A stretch of DNA of 64,000 bases. It comes from Caulobacteraceae bacterium (GTDB lineage: Bacteria; Pseudomonadota; Alphaproteobacteria; Caulobacterales; Caulobacteraceae). Of the stretch, positions 35,367 through 43,975 are shown piece by piece (the first letter of the stretch is position 1; each line of letters starts with the position of its first letter). Made by a program: the position numbers and the translations under genes. The notes beneath the pieces are model-generated. The model did no database searches. It was not told the origin of the DNA and saw only the letters and a list, made by a program, of their open reading frames with translations. The stretch lies in contig JAIYCQ010000043.1 of the NCBI GenBank assembly GCA_027487945.1, forward strand, positions 62,001-126,000, written 5' to 3'.

Positions 35367-35950
35367 AGGGCTTCACCCTCGTCGAGATGCTCGCGGCGCT
35401 GTTCGTCTTCGGGCTGGTCTCCGCCGCCGGCGCGCTGGTCATGGGGTCGACCCTCGACGGTCAGGCGGCGGTGCGGACACGCATGGACCAGCTGGGCGCC
35501 TTCCAGCGCAGCCGGATGCTGCTCAAGTCGGACCTCGACCAGCTGTCGACCCGGCGCACGCGTGATGCGGGGGGGCGGCAGGCCGCGGGCGCTTTCGTCG
35601 GCCGTCAGCCGGCGGAGGGGGCGCCGTTCATCATGCTGACGCGGCACGGCTGGGAGAACCCGGGCGCGGCGCAGCGGCCGTCGGTGCAGCGTGTGGACTA
35701 CCGACTGTCCGAAGGCCGGCTTGAGCGGATCACCCGCACGGCCCTGGACGGAACGCCCGCCGGCGCGCCTCAGATTCTGCTCGAGGGTGTTGATCAGCTG
35801 CAGGTGGCCTACCTCTACCGGGGCGCCTGGTCGCCGACCTGGACGGCGCTGCCGACCGCGGAACTGCCGCAGGCTGTCCGCATCACCTTCCGCGTCGAGG
35901 GGCTCGGGCGGTTCGAGCAGGTGCTGGTCACCCCGGGAAGCCTGCGATGA
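35363..35950 (+). CDS. gspJ: GspJ, minor pseudopilin
   Basis: 195 residues with a very short leader, MKG, then FTLVEMLAALFVFGLVSAAGAL. The globular part contains DLDQLSTRRTRDAGGRQ and ends FEQVLVTPGSLR, consistent with GspJ (RDA-GG and FxLTxxGW regions: FIMLTRHGWENPG). It is a component of the GspIJK tip complex. It overlaps both neighbours by 4 nt. Confidence 0.93.
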   Translation: MKGFTLVEMLAALFVFGLVSAAGALVMGSTLDGQAAVRTRMDQLGAFQRSRMLLKSDLDQLSTRRTRDAGGRQAAGAFVGRQPAEGAPFIMLTRHGWENPGAAQRPSVQRVDYRLSEGRLERITRTALDGTPAGAPQILLEGVDQLQVAYLYRGAWSPTWTALPTAELPQAVRITFRVEGLGRFEQVLVTPGSLR

Positions 35951-36924
35951 GGCGTCCCGACGAGAAGGGCGCGGCCCTGCTGACCGTTCTGCTGCTGGTC
36001 GCGGTGATGTCGATCATCGCGGTTAGCGTGCTCGATGACATCCGCTTCGGCGTCCGCCGCACCGCCAACGCTACGGGCCGGGGGCAGGCCCAGCTCTATG
36101 CGCTCGGCGCCGAGGAGCTGGCCCGGGTGCGGATCGCGCGCCTGGCCCGGCTGGACTCCGGCCGCACCACGCTGAAGGGCGACTGGAACGGCCGCGCCTT
36201 CCGGTTCCCCATCGAGAACGGCGTGATGACGGGTCGCATCACCGACGCCACCGGCTGCTTCAATCTGAACAGCGTCGCGGCTGGCCAGGGGACCCGGCTG
36301 GTGCGCCGGGAGCTGGGCGTGCGCCAGTTCGTGATCCTGATGGCCGCGCTCGGCATTCCGAGCGGCCGCGGCCAGACCCTGGCTGACAACCTCGCGGACT
36401 GGATCGACAGCGACGACATCGGCATGGGCGGCGCCGAGGATCAGGACTATGCCCGCGCCGCGCCGGTCTACCGCACCGGCGGCGCGATGCTGGCCGAGGT
36501 CAGCGAGCTGCGCGCGGTGCGCGGCTTCACGCGCGACGTCTATGACCGCCTGCGGCCCTACGTCTGCGCGCCGCCGACGACGGACCTGTCCCCGATCAAC
36601 GTCAACACCCTGGCGCCGGATCGCTCGGTCCTGATCACCATGGTGACCCTGGGCGCCATTCCCGCCGAGGCGGGCGCCCGGCTCCTCGCGGGCCGTCCGG
36701 CCGATGGCTGGGATAACCTGCAGACCTTCTGGAACGACCCTGTCCTCGTCGACCGGGTGCCGGAGGACGCCGCGCGCGACCAGATCGCGCTGCGCACCCG
36801 CTTCTTTTCTCTCGACGCCGACGTGACCTACGCCGGCTCATCCGCCACGCTCAACACCCTGCTCGAGGTCGACTCCTCGGGCGTGGTGAAGCTCGCGGCG
36901 CGCCGCTGGACCCGCGACGAATGA
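35947..36924 (+). CDS. gspK: GspK, large minor pseudopilin
   Basis: 325 residues, the largest pseudopilin as expected. The leader MRRPDEKG is followed by AALLTVLLLVAVMSIIAVSV; as in other GspK proteins Glu at +5 is absent (Leu), which is normal for the tip subunit. The body has GCFNLNSV, the calcium/SAM-like inserted alpha domain (LADNLADWIDSDDIGMGGAEDQDY) and PINVNTLAPD. It caps the pseudopilus with GspI and J. It overlaps gspL by 4 nt (ATGA). Confidence 0.95.
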   Translation: MRRPDEKGAALLTVLLLVAVMSIIAVSVLDDIRFGVRRTANATGRGQAQLYALGAEELARVRIARLARLDSGRTTLKGDWNGRAFRFPIENGVMTGRITDATGCFNLNSVAAGQGTRLVRRELGVRQFVILMAALGIPSGRGQTLADNLADWIDSDDIGMGGAEDQDYARAAPVYRTGGAMLAEVSELRAVRGFTRDVYDRLRPYVCAPPTTDLSPINVNTLAPDRSVLITMVTLGAIPAEAGARLLAGRPADGWDNLQTFWNDPVLVDRVPEDAARDQIALRTRFFSLDADVTYAGSSATLNTLLEVDSSGVVKLAARRWTRDE

Positions 36925-38018
36925 TCCCCACACGCCTTGTCTTCTTCACGACCCCTGACCAGCCCTGGCCTTGCCTGACGGTTTCCGACGAAGGCGCGGT
37001 GCTTCAGCGCGGCGTGCTGCTGCCCGACGCCGCGCAGCCGGAAACACCGGTCATCGACCGTCTGGTCGTGCCCGGGGCGGATGTGGTCGCCCGTTGGCTG
37101 GATCTGCCCGATCGCAATGATCGGCAGGCGCGGTCGGCGGTCGCCTTCCTGCTTCAGGATGACATCGCCGACGACGGCGGCGACCTGCACATCTGCATCG
37201 GGGCCGGGGATTCCGGCGGACAGCGGCTGGCCGCGATCACCGGCGTGTCACGGGTGCAGGGTTGGCTGGACGCGGCCGCGGCGCGCGGCGTCTCCCCGGC
37301 CTCGGTGACGCCCGACTACCTCATGCTGCGACCCGATGACGAGGGTCAGACCCTGACGGCCGGCTTTGGCGATCTGCTGGCGGTCCGTGGCCCCGGCATC
37401 GCCTTCTCGGCCGAGCGGCCGCTCGCCGAGGCGGTTCTGGCGGACAGACCGCGTCGGATGCTGGCGCTCAGCGAACTGGAGCCGATGCTGGCCGGCGCGG
37501 CCAGCTGGCCGGAGATCAACCTTCTACAGGGAGTCTTCGGTCCCCGGTCCGAGCAGCCGACGGTCGGAAACGTCCGGCGACTGGTCATCCTCGCCCTGGT
37601 GCTGCTGGTGTCGCCGGTGCTGCTGAGCGTCGCCCGGATCGGCGTCGACGTCATCGCCGCGCGGCACATCGAAGGCCGCGCCATCGCCGGGGCGCGGGCC
37701 ATCTGGCCCCGGTCCATCCCGGCGGACGCCGACATCGAGGTCGTCCGCGCCAGGCTGGCGGAGCAACAGGGCGCCGACCGTTTCGCCGACCTGACCGCTG
37801 ACCTCTTCAGCGCCGTCGAGCGGACGCCGGGCGCGCAGATCGACAGCCTCGCCTATGGGCCGGCCGGCCTGAACGCAGGCCTGTCCTATGGCAACTACTC
37901 GGACATGGATCAGCTGATCACCGCCGGCGGAAAGGTCGGACTGCTGATCTCCGCCGACAGCACCGTCACCGAAGGCGGGCGCATCACCAGCGATATCAGC
38001 ATCAGGAGGCAGCCATGA
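36921..38018 (+). CDS. gspL: GspL, cytoplasmic/inner-membrane linker of the secretion system
   Basis: 365 residues: an actin-like cytosolic domain (about 1-205: AFLLQDDIADDGGDLHICIG, DYLMLRPDDEGQTL), one membrane segment (LVILALVLLVSPVLLSVARIG, about 214-234) and a ferredoxin-like periplasmic domain (about 250-365) ending SDISIRRQP. GspL binds GspE at its N-terminus and GspM in the periplasm. It overlaps gspK and gspM by 4 nt each. Confidence 0.92.
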   Translation: MIPTRLVFFTTPDQPWPCLTVSDEGAVLQRGVLLPDAAQPETPVIDRLVVPGADVVARWLDLPDRNDRQARSAVAFLLQDDIADDGGDLHICIGAGDSGGQRLAAITGVSRVQGWLDAAAARGVSPASVTPDYLMLRPDDEGQTLTAGFGDLLAVRGPGIAFSAERPLAEAVLADRPRRMLALSELEPMLAGAASWPEINLLQGVFGPRSEQPTVGNVRRLVILALVLLVSPVLLSVARIGVDVIAARHIEGRAIAGARAIWPRSIPADADIEVVRARLAEQQGADRFADLTADLFSAVERTPGAQIDSLAYGPAGLNAGLSYGNYSDMDQLITAGGKVGLLISADSTVTEGGRITSDISIRRQP

Positions 38019-38494
38019 CCCTGCTCCGCACAGCCAGGGACGCCTGGGCGCTGCGCACGCCGCGCGAAAGGCTCATGCTTCAGGGCCTCGCCGTCGTTCT
38101 GGGCGGCGTCCTGTTCTGGTACGGCCTGCTCACGCCGCTGGACGCCGCACGGGACTGGGCCCGGGCCGAGCGTCAGGCCGCCGCCGCCGATCTCGCCGCC
38201 GTCACCGCCCTCGCCCGGGGCGGCGCCGTCCGCGCCGCGCCGTCGTCCGGTCGGGGACTGGCCGGTGTCGTCGACGTCGCGGCGGCGGCGTCGGGGATCG
38301 TCATCGACCGACGCCGCGAGGAGGCGGACGGTCGCCTGACCGTCTGGATCACCGCCGTCCAGCCGCAGATCCTGATGCAGTGGATCATCGGCCTGCGAAC
38401 TGCTCACGGCGTGTCGGTGGTCGGGATGAGCGCGTCCAAGCTCGACGCCGGCAGCCTGACCGTGGAAGTCTCGTTCGAACAGGCCGGGTCATGA
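38015..38494 (+). CDS. gspM: GspM, inner-membrane partner of GspL
   Basis: 159 residues: short N-terminus with RTPRERLMLQGLAVVLGGVLFWYGLLTPL (typical GspM segment, one membrane helix about 20-40), then a coiled-coil-prone stretch and a small ferredoxin-like domain (TVWITAVQPQILMQWIIGL, VEVSFEQAG at the end). It pairs with GspL. ATGA overlaps at both ends. Confidence 0.9.
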   Translation: MTLLRTARDAWALRTPRERLMLQGLAVVLGGVLFWYGLLTPLDAARDWARAERQAAAADLAAVTALARGGAVRAAPSSGRGLAGVVDVAAAASGIVIDRRREEADGRLTVWITAVQPQILMQWIIGLRTAHGVSVVGMSASKLDAGSLTVEVSFEQAGS

Positions 38495-39195
38495 GTAACC
38501 GCAATCTGCTTCTGATCTTCCTTGCTGTACTCGTCGCGGCGCTTCCGCTCACCGTGCCGCTGACCGTCGGTCTGGCGGCCGGGTCCGGAGGTCGCCTGTC
38601 CTTCGCCGAGGCGAGGGGGACGATCTGGCGGGGCGAAGTGCGCCGCGCCGCGCTCGGGGCGCTCAACCTCGGCGACCTGACGGTGGGTCTTGATCCGCTC
38701 GCGCTGCTGACGGGTCAGACCCGGATCGCGATCCGGGCCTCCGGCGGCGATGTGAAGGGGGCCGGGCGGATCTCCCTGACCCGCCGGTCGCCGGGAGTCG
38801 AGCGGTTCACCGGCTCCGTGCCGCTGGCAGCGCTTGGCCTCGCAGGCTCGCTGACCGGCGACCTGAACGTCCGCGATGTCACCGCAGTTTTCGACAAGGG
38901 CGTCTGCCACAAGGCGGAGGGGCAGATTGCGGCGGTCGTCAACGGGCTGGGCCCCAACCCGGTTGCGCTGAGCGGCCGTCCGGTGTGCCAGGGCGCCCTG
39001 CTGGCGCTGCCGCTGGCCGGGACGGTCGAGGGTATGGCGCTTGACCTGGTGGTGCGGGTGCAGGCCGATGGGCGCTATCGTCTCGACGCGACGGTCAAGA
39101 CGACGGACCCGGCCTTCGGCGCGATCCTCGCGGCGGAAGGGTTCAGCAGCGTTCCCGGCGGCTACAGCCGGAGCAGTGAGGGTAAACTGACATGA
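38491..39195 (+). CDS. gspN: GspN, type II secretion protein N
   Basis: 234 residues from ATG 38491, which overlaps gspM's stop; the frame is open further upstream but inside gspM. One N-terminal membrane segment (LLLIFLAVLVAALPLTVPLTVGLAAG), then a domain with FAEARGTIWRGEVRRAAL, the PF01203-type start of GspN (SARGTLWSG-like), and C-terminal YRLDATVKTTDPAFGAIL. GspN is an accessory inner-membrane/periplasmic part found only in some systems. It overlaps the following unknown gene by 4 nt. Confidence 0.88.
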   Translation: MSNRNLLLIFLAVLVAALPLTVPLTVGLAAGSGGRLSFAEARGTIWRGEVRRAALGALNLGDLTVGLDPLALLTGQTRIAIRASGGDVKGAGRISLTRRSPGVERFTGSVPLAALGLAGSLTGDLNVRDVTAVFDKGVCHKAEGQIAAVVNGLGPNPVALSGRPVCQGALLALPLAGTVEGMALDLVVRVQADGRYRLDATVKTTDPAFGAILAAEGFSSVPGGYSRSSEGKLT

Positions 39196-39665
39196 GGACG
39201 TCATCACGCGCGGCGGTTGGCGGGGTCCTGGCGGCCATCGCCTGTACGCTGTCGACGCTCGCCCTGGCGGAGACGGCCCCCGCGCCGACTGGCGGACTGC
39301 CGCTCGAGGCCCTGCCGACCCAGACGCTCGCCGGCGGTCAGTGCGCACTGTTCCTGTGGGCCCGCACCACGCCCCCGCGCCGCGTGTTCATGGCGCTGCA
39401 GGACCCGGCGGTCGCCCGGATCCGGATCGAGGGGCGAAGCGTCGACCTGCCGCGCACGGCGGGCGAAGGCGACAGTGTCTACGGCCACACCCCGATCCAG
39501 CGCTTCGAGGGCGAGGGGATCACCCTGACGATCAAGATCCAGATGGACGCCCGCAGCGGGCTTGTCGGCGGCGCGGTGATCCCTTCGGGCTCGCTCGAGT
39601 ATCGCGATGCGAAAGGCTGGGAGACCATTATTCCCGTCGCCGGGATCGTCGGGTGCCAGCCCTAG
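39192..39665 (+). CDS. Unknown secreted protein, last gene of the gsp operon
   Basis: 157 residues with a signal peptide (RAAVGGVLAAIACTLSTLALAE, cleaved after ALA). The mature protein begins near TAPAPTGGLPLEALP and has two cysteines (GGQCALFLWART and the C-terminal VGCQP) that could pair. It is beta-rich (IRIEGRSVDLPRTA, ITLTIKIQMDARS). I recognise no domain. It starts inside the gspN stop (ATGA), so it is co-translated with the secretion genes and probably belongs to the system, for instance as a periplasmic accessory or substrate. gspO converges 10 bp beyond its stop. Confidence 0.75.
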   Translation: MRTSSRAAVGGVLAAIACTLSTLALAETAPAPTGGLPLEALPTQTLAGGQCALFLWARTTPPRRVFMALQDPAVARIRIEGRSVDLPRTAGEGDSVYGHTPIQRFEGEGITLTIKIQMDARSGLVGGAVIPSGSLEYRDAKGWETIIPVAGIVGCQP

Positions 39666-39675
39666 TCTGTGAGCG

Positions 39676-40341
39676 CTACCAGCCGGCGCGCCCGATCGGT
39701 CCGTAGAGCCAGGTCAGCCAGGCCCCGATCGCCAGATAGGTCCCGTAGGGCAGGGCGGTGTCCAGGCTCGGCGCCCGACGCGCGATGACCCGCGCCAGCA
39801 CCCAGCTCAGGCCGGCCAGCGAGGCCCAGACCACCACGCTCGGCAGTCCTGCCCAGCCGACCCAGGCGCCGATGGCCGCCAGCAGGCGCGCGTCGCCACC
39901 GCCCAGCCCGTCCCGCCCCCGAAGCCGCTTGTAGAGCGCGGCGAGGCCCGCCAGCACGCTGAAACCGAGCGCTGCGCCGATCAGGTGATCCAGCGGACTC
40001 CCCGGGCCGATGAACAGGCTGGCGGCCAGACCGGCGGCGCCGAGCGGCAGGGTCAGGATATTGGGCAGCCAGAAGTGCTCGCCGTCGATCACGGCGATCA
40101 GCAGCAGCGCCACCCCGAGCAGGGCGCCGACCAGAGCAACGGGCCAGGCCAGGGTCAGACTCGACCAGGCCCCGATGATCAGGGCGGCAAGGCTCATGGC
40201 CGCGGCGCGCCGCCAGCGGACCGGCGGCGCCGCTTCGAGGGCGGGCAGTCGCACCGACGCCACCGCGGCGACCAGGCCGAGGGCCGCGGCCGCCAGCGGC
40301 GGGATCAGGTCGTGGACGAGGTTCGACAGCAGAGCGCTCAA
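39676..40341 (-). CDS. gspO: GspO, prepilin peptidase (A24 aspartic protease) without N-terminal cysteine domain
   Basis: 221 residues from TTG 40341, giving MSALLSNLVHDLIPP. It has about seven hydrophobic segments and both catalytic aspartates: D86 in AVIDGEHFWLPNILTLPL and D150 in GLGGGDARLLAAIGAW (GxGD-type). The usual N-terminal methylation domain with CxxC pairs is missing; the protein starts with only about 80 residues before D86, so it may cleave but not methylate in the usual way. It removes leaders from GspG-K. It overlaps phoX by 4 nt (TTGA), with phoX upstream on the same strand. Confidence 0.9.
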   Translation of the reverse strand: MSALLSNLVHDLIPPLAAAALGLVAAVASVRLPALEAAPPVRWRRAAAMSLAALIIGAWSSLTLAWPVALVGALLGVALLLIAVIDGEHFWLPNILTLPLGAAGLAASLFIGPGSPLDHLIGAALGFSVLAGLAALYKRLRGRDGLGGGDARLLAAIGAWVGWAGLPSVVVWASLAGLSWVLARVIARRAPSLDTALPYGTYLAIGAWLTWLYGPIGRAGW

Positions 40342-41732
40342 GCCTTGAGCGACGCCCAGGGGCCCGTCACCGCCAGGGTGATCCCCGGCCAGTAGATGTT
40401 GACGAACAGGGTCGAGCCGTCCGGCGAGAAGCAGACGCCGGCCAGCTCGGCGTTCTCGCGGAACACGTTTCGGCCGATCGTATAGACCTTGCCCTCGGGC
40501 GTGACGCCCTTGAGGTGATTGCGCTTGGTGTCCGAGTAGCGGTCCTCGCAGACCACCAGATGCCCCCAGGGGGCGATGGCGATGTTGTCGGCGTAGTCGA
40601 GGACGTCGGCGTCGGTCGATTCCAGGAACAGCTGCGCCTTGCCGGGCGCGGACGCTTCGTCCGACTGGCCCTCGCGAGCGCCGGGGACGTAGCGCATGAT
40701 CTGGCCCAGGCCCTTGGCGCCGCCCGACGTGCAGGTGAAGTAGAGCTCGTCCTTCCCCCAGAAGATGCCCTCGCCCCGGGCGAACACCGCCGCGCCGGCC
40801 TTGGCGCCGCGCAGACGCAGGTCGTCGTCCGGGCTTTCCGGGTTGTCGAGGTCGACCCAGCGGGCGTCGCGCCAGGCGCCCTTGACCATGCCGACCGCGC
40901 CCTTCCAGTTGCGCGTGTCGCAGCCCTCCGGCGCGTCCGCGAAGGCCAGCGCCTGCAGCCGCCCGCCCTTGGCCAGTTCGCCCGGCGCGTTCGGGATGAA
41001 GCGGTAGAGCAGGCTGTCGGCGACATCCTCGGTCATGTAGACGATGCCGGTGCGCGGATCGACGCAGGCAGCCTCGCGCTTGAAGCGGCCCATGGCCTTG
41101 AGCGGGACGGGGTCGACCAGGCCCCGCGCGGACGCCGGCACCTCGAAGGCCCAGCCGTGATCCTTGCCGCCGCCGTCGCCGGCCCTGGCGGTGTTCTCCT
41201 CGCAGCTGAGCCAGGATCCCCAGGGAGTCACCCCTCCGGAGCAGTTGACCGCCGTGCCGGTCAGGCTGAGGTGCTCGCGCTCCAGCTGCCGCGTGCGCAG
41301 ATTGTAGACCAGCGTCGTCGTGCCGCCGGGGAGGGCGCGACCCGCGGCGTCGAGGTCGAAGGCCTTGTTTGCGTCCAGCTTGCCGGCTTGGCGACCTCTG
41401 ACCCCGGTCGGGCCATGGTTGACGTCGCCGACCTTGAGCTCGTGATTGCGGATCAGGACGACGCGGTCGTCACCCAGCGCGAAACTGCCCATGCCGTCGA
41501 ACTTGTAGGGGACGATCAGCCCGTCGTTCATGGTGTCCCCGGCCTGGGACACGATGCTGTAGGAGAAGCCTTTCGGCAGATCGAACACGCCGAACGGGTC
41601 GGTCTGGAGCGGTCCGTAGCCCTCGACCTCGTTGCGGTAGGTCTCTTCCGCCGCCGCCTGGGCGCAGGCGAGACCGGAGAAGGCGAGGGCGACGGCGGAC
41701 GTGCCGATGAATCCGCGACGGGACAGGGACAT
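40338..41732 (-). CDS. phoX: PhoX-family alkaline phosphatase, Tat-exported
   Basis: 464 residues with twin-arginine signal MSLSRRGFIGTSAVALAFSG and cleavage near LACAQA. It is of the DUF839/PhoX family: FDGMGSFALGDDRVVLIRNHEL, GGVTPWGSWLSCEEN, EDVADSLLYRFIPN, and LVVCEDRYSDTKRNHLKG are family patterns; PhoX uses calcium and iron and is folded in the cytosol before Tat export. Its job would be to release phosphate from esters outside the inner membrane. It is the first gene of a pair with gspO, whose start overlaps its stop. It lies beside the gsp operon, so type II export across the outer membrane is plausible but unproven. No well-spaced Pho box was found before it. Confidence 0.9.
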   Translation of the reverse strand: MSLSRRGFIGTSAVALAFSGLACAQAAAEETYRNEVEGYGPLQTDPFGVFDLPKGFSYSIVSQAGDTMNDGLIVPYKFDGMGSFALGDDRVVLIRNHELKVGDVNHGPTGVRGRQAGKLDANKAFDLDAAGRALPGGTTTLVYNLRTRQLEREHLSLTGTAVNCSGGVTPWGSWLSCEENTARAGDGGGKDHGWAFEVPASARGLVDPVPLKAMGRFKREAACVDPRTGIVYMTEDVADSLLYRFIPNAPGELAKGGRLQALAFADAPEGCDTRNWKGAVGMVKGAWRDARWVDLDNPESPDDDLRLRGAKAGAAVFARGEGIFWGKDELYFTCTSGGAKGLGQIMRYVPGAREGQSDEASAPGKAQLFLESTDADVLDYADNIAIAPWGHLVVCEDRYSDTKRNHLKGVTPEGKVYTIGRNVFRENAELAGVCFSPDGSTLFVNIYWPGITLAVTGPWASLKA

Positions 41733-41937
41733 GGGAGGGCTCCAGCAACTGCGGGCGGATTACAGCATCTGTGTGACAATGTCGTCGCTGACAGTGGCCG
41801 GGTGCTCTCCCCCGGTGGCGCATGCGGATCAGGGACAGTCGGCGTCTCGCCGAGGGCTCAGGTCACGCCACCGATCCGGCGCGGCGGTCGGGCGGCTGCT
41901 TGCCGGTTCAGCTTCCGGGAGCCTTGACAAACGGGGG

Positions 41938-42028
41938 TGGCGGAGACGGTGGGATTCGAACCCACGGTACCCTTTTGGGGTACGCTCATTTAGCAAACGA
42001 GTCCCTTCGGCCTCTCGGGCACGTCTCC
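41938..42028 (-). tRNA. tRNA-Ser (anticodon GCT)
   Basis: The minus strand reads GGAGACG...CGTCTCC acceptor, anticodon stem CTCGT/ATGAG around TTGCTAA (anticodon GCT), a long variable arm with GTACCCCAAAAGGGTAC, T arm GGGTTCGAATCCC and an encoded CCA (41938-41940). The long variable arm is typical of tRNA-Ser. 91 nt including CCA. Confidence 0.96.
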
Positions 42029-42227
42029 TGGACCCCCGCGTCGCGGGACGCCTCTCATAGCCAAGTGCCGGGCGCTTCGCAATGCGAGGATGACGCGGAA
42101 TTCGCCCTCGTCGTCGTGAGCCGCTTCGCTGACGCCAGAGGTTGTCGATCCGCGCGTGGTGGCGGATGCTCTGCGGACAAGGACCGTGACGGCGACGCGC
42201 CGCACGGCGGGGGACGGGGGAGAGACG

Positions 42228-43919
42228 ATGCGCAGGGGATGGCTGCTGTTTCTGGCCGGCTGGGCGTTGATCCTGGGCGGGGCGGCGCTGGCGAATGCGA
42301 TCCAGACCACCGGCGGGATCCGGGTGCACGACATACGGTTTCCAGGGACCGGCGGCGTGATGATGAGCGGACTGCTCTATGTCCCACCCAACGCAACGGC
42401 GCAGACTCCGGCCCCCGGCGTCCTGGCCGTGCACGGCTACATCAACAGCCGCGAGACCCAGAGCGGCTTCGCCATCGAGTTCGCGCGGCGCGGCTACGTC
42501 GTGCTGGCGCTGGACCAGACCGGCCACGGCTACAGCGGCGGGCCGGCGTTCGCCAACGGCTTCGGGGGGGCGGACGGCCTGACCTTCCTGCGGCGCCAGC
42601 CGATGGTCGACCCGGGCAACATCGGCCTGGAAGGCCACAGCATGGGCGGCTGGACCGTGCTGGCCGCCGCCGCCGCCATGCCCGACGCCTACCGGTCCGT
42701 GGTGCTGCAGGGCTCCTCCACCGGCGCGCCGTTCGCCGCCGAGGGCACGCCGGCCTGGCCGCGCAACGTCGCGCTCGTGTTCAGCCGCTTTGACGAGTTC
42801 GGCAAGTTCATGTGGGGCGTCGACGACGCCGCCGAGGTCGGGACCAGCCCCAAGGCGAAGGCGCTGTTCGGGACACAGGAGACCATCGAGCCCGGCCGCC
42901 TGTACGGCGACATGAGCGCCGGCACGGCCCGCGTTCTGTACGACCCGCCGGTGACCCATCCCGGCGACCACATCTCCCACCGGGCCATCGGCCACAGCCT
43001 CGACTGGTTCTCGCGCACCCTGAAGGGCGGCACGCCGCGGCCGGCCGGGGACCAGATCTGGTTCTGGAAAGAAGTCGGGACGGGCCTGGCGCTGGTCGGC
43101 TTCGTCGTTCTGCTGCTCGGGACCTTCGACCTCTTGCTGCGCCTGCCGGTGATCGTGGCGCTGCGCCAGCCGGCCCATCCGGCGCGCGAGCGGCGCACCG
43201 CCGGCTGGTGGGCCATGCTGACGGCGACGGCGCTCGTACCGGTGATCACCTTCTTCCCGGCCTTCATCGCGGTCACCCTGCTGATGCCGCCATCGGGCCT
43301 GTTCCGACAGACGATCACCAACCAGGTGATGGTCTGGGCGCTGGTCAACATGGTGCTGGCCCTGCTGATCGGCCTCTTCAGCCGGCACAAGGGCGAGGCG
43401 ACGGCGTCGCGCTGGCTGCCGGCGGCGCTGGCGGCGGTCGCCACGGTCGGGGTCGGCTATCTGTCGCTGCTGGTCGTCGACCGGCTGTTCACCGTCGACT
43501 TCCGCTTCTGGGTCGTGGCGCTGAAGCTGTTCAGCCCGCATCAGGCGATGACGGCGCTGGTCTATGTCCTGCCGCTGACGCTGTTCTTCCTGGTGGCGCT
43601 GCGGGGCCTGTCGCGGCTGACCGTGCAGGGCGACGGGGCGAGGGCGCAGTACGGCTGGGCGGTCGCGGCCATGGCCGGCGGGTTCGCGGCGATGCTGGCG
43701 GTCATCTACGGCCTGCTGTTCGCCACCGGCCGGCTGGTGACCGGCTTCGATCCGCTGAGCACCGTGGTGGCGATCCAGTTCGTGCCGCTGCTGGCCATCG
43801 TGGCGATCATCGCCACCTTCACCTGGCGCCGGACCGGCAGCGCGGTGCCCGGCGCCCTGATCTGCGGCCTGCTGGTCACCTGGTACGTGGTGGCGGGAAC
43901 GGCGACGCAGGTGCTGTAG
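42228..43919 (+). CDS. Alpha/beta hydrolase fused to a polytopic membrane domain
   Basis: 563 residues from ATG 42228, with GGGGGAGAGACG upstream; the open frame extends to 42156 but without SD. An N-terminal membrane anchor (WLLFLAGWALILGGAALANA) leads to an alpha/beta hydrolase domain (about 40-270): VLAVHGYINSRETQSG oxyanion segment, catalytic Ser in LEGHSMGGWTV, and His in HPGDHISHRAIGHSLDW. From about residue 285 on there are about eight membrane segments with no soluble domain. The hydrolase would act on the periplasmic side. Substrate unknown; such two-part proteins are annotated as alpha/beta fold hydrolases in Caulobacterales. Monocistronic. Confidence 0.85.
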   Translation: MRRGWLLFLAGWALILGGAALANAIQTTGGIRVHDIRFPGTGGVMMSGLLYVPPNATAQTPAPGVLAVHGYINSRETQSGFAIEFARRGYVVLALDQTGHGYSGGPAFANGFGGADGLTFLRRQPMVDPGNIGLEGHSMGGWTVLAAAAAMPDAYRSVVLQGSSTGAPFAAEGTPAWPRNVALVFSRFDEFGKFMWGVDDAAEVGTSPKAKALFGTQETIEPGRLYGDMSAGTARVLYDPPVTHPGDHISHRAIGHSLDWFSRTLKGGTPRPAGDQIWFWKEVGTGLALVGFVVLLLGTFDLLLRLPVIVALRQPAHPARERRTAGWWAMLTATALVPVITFFPAFIAVTLLMPPSGLFRQTITNQVMVWALVNMVLALLIGLFSRHKGEATASRWLPAALAAVATVGVGYLSLLVVDRLFTVDFRFWVVALKLFSPHQAMTALVYVLPLTLFFLVALRGLSRLTVQGDGARAQYGWAVAAMAGGFAAMLAVIYGLLFATGRLVTGFDPLSTVVAIQFVPLLAIVAIIATFTWRRTGSAVPGALICGLLVTWYVVAGTATQVL

Positions 43920-43975
43920 GGGGGCTACCCTATGGCCGTTCGCCGCGTCTACCGTCTGCCGGCGACGAGCGTCGA

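Noticed and set aside
41773-41794. Pho-like half-sites before phoX (TTGTCAC and CTGTCAG on the minus strand)
   Set aside because: The half-sites are 15 bp apart, out of phase with the 11-bp repeat needed, so I do not call a Pho box.
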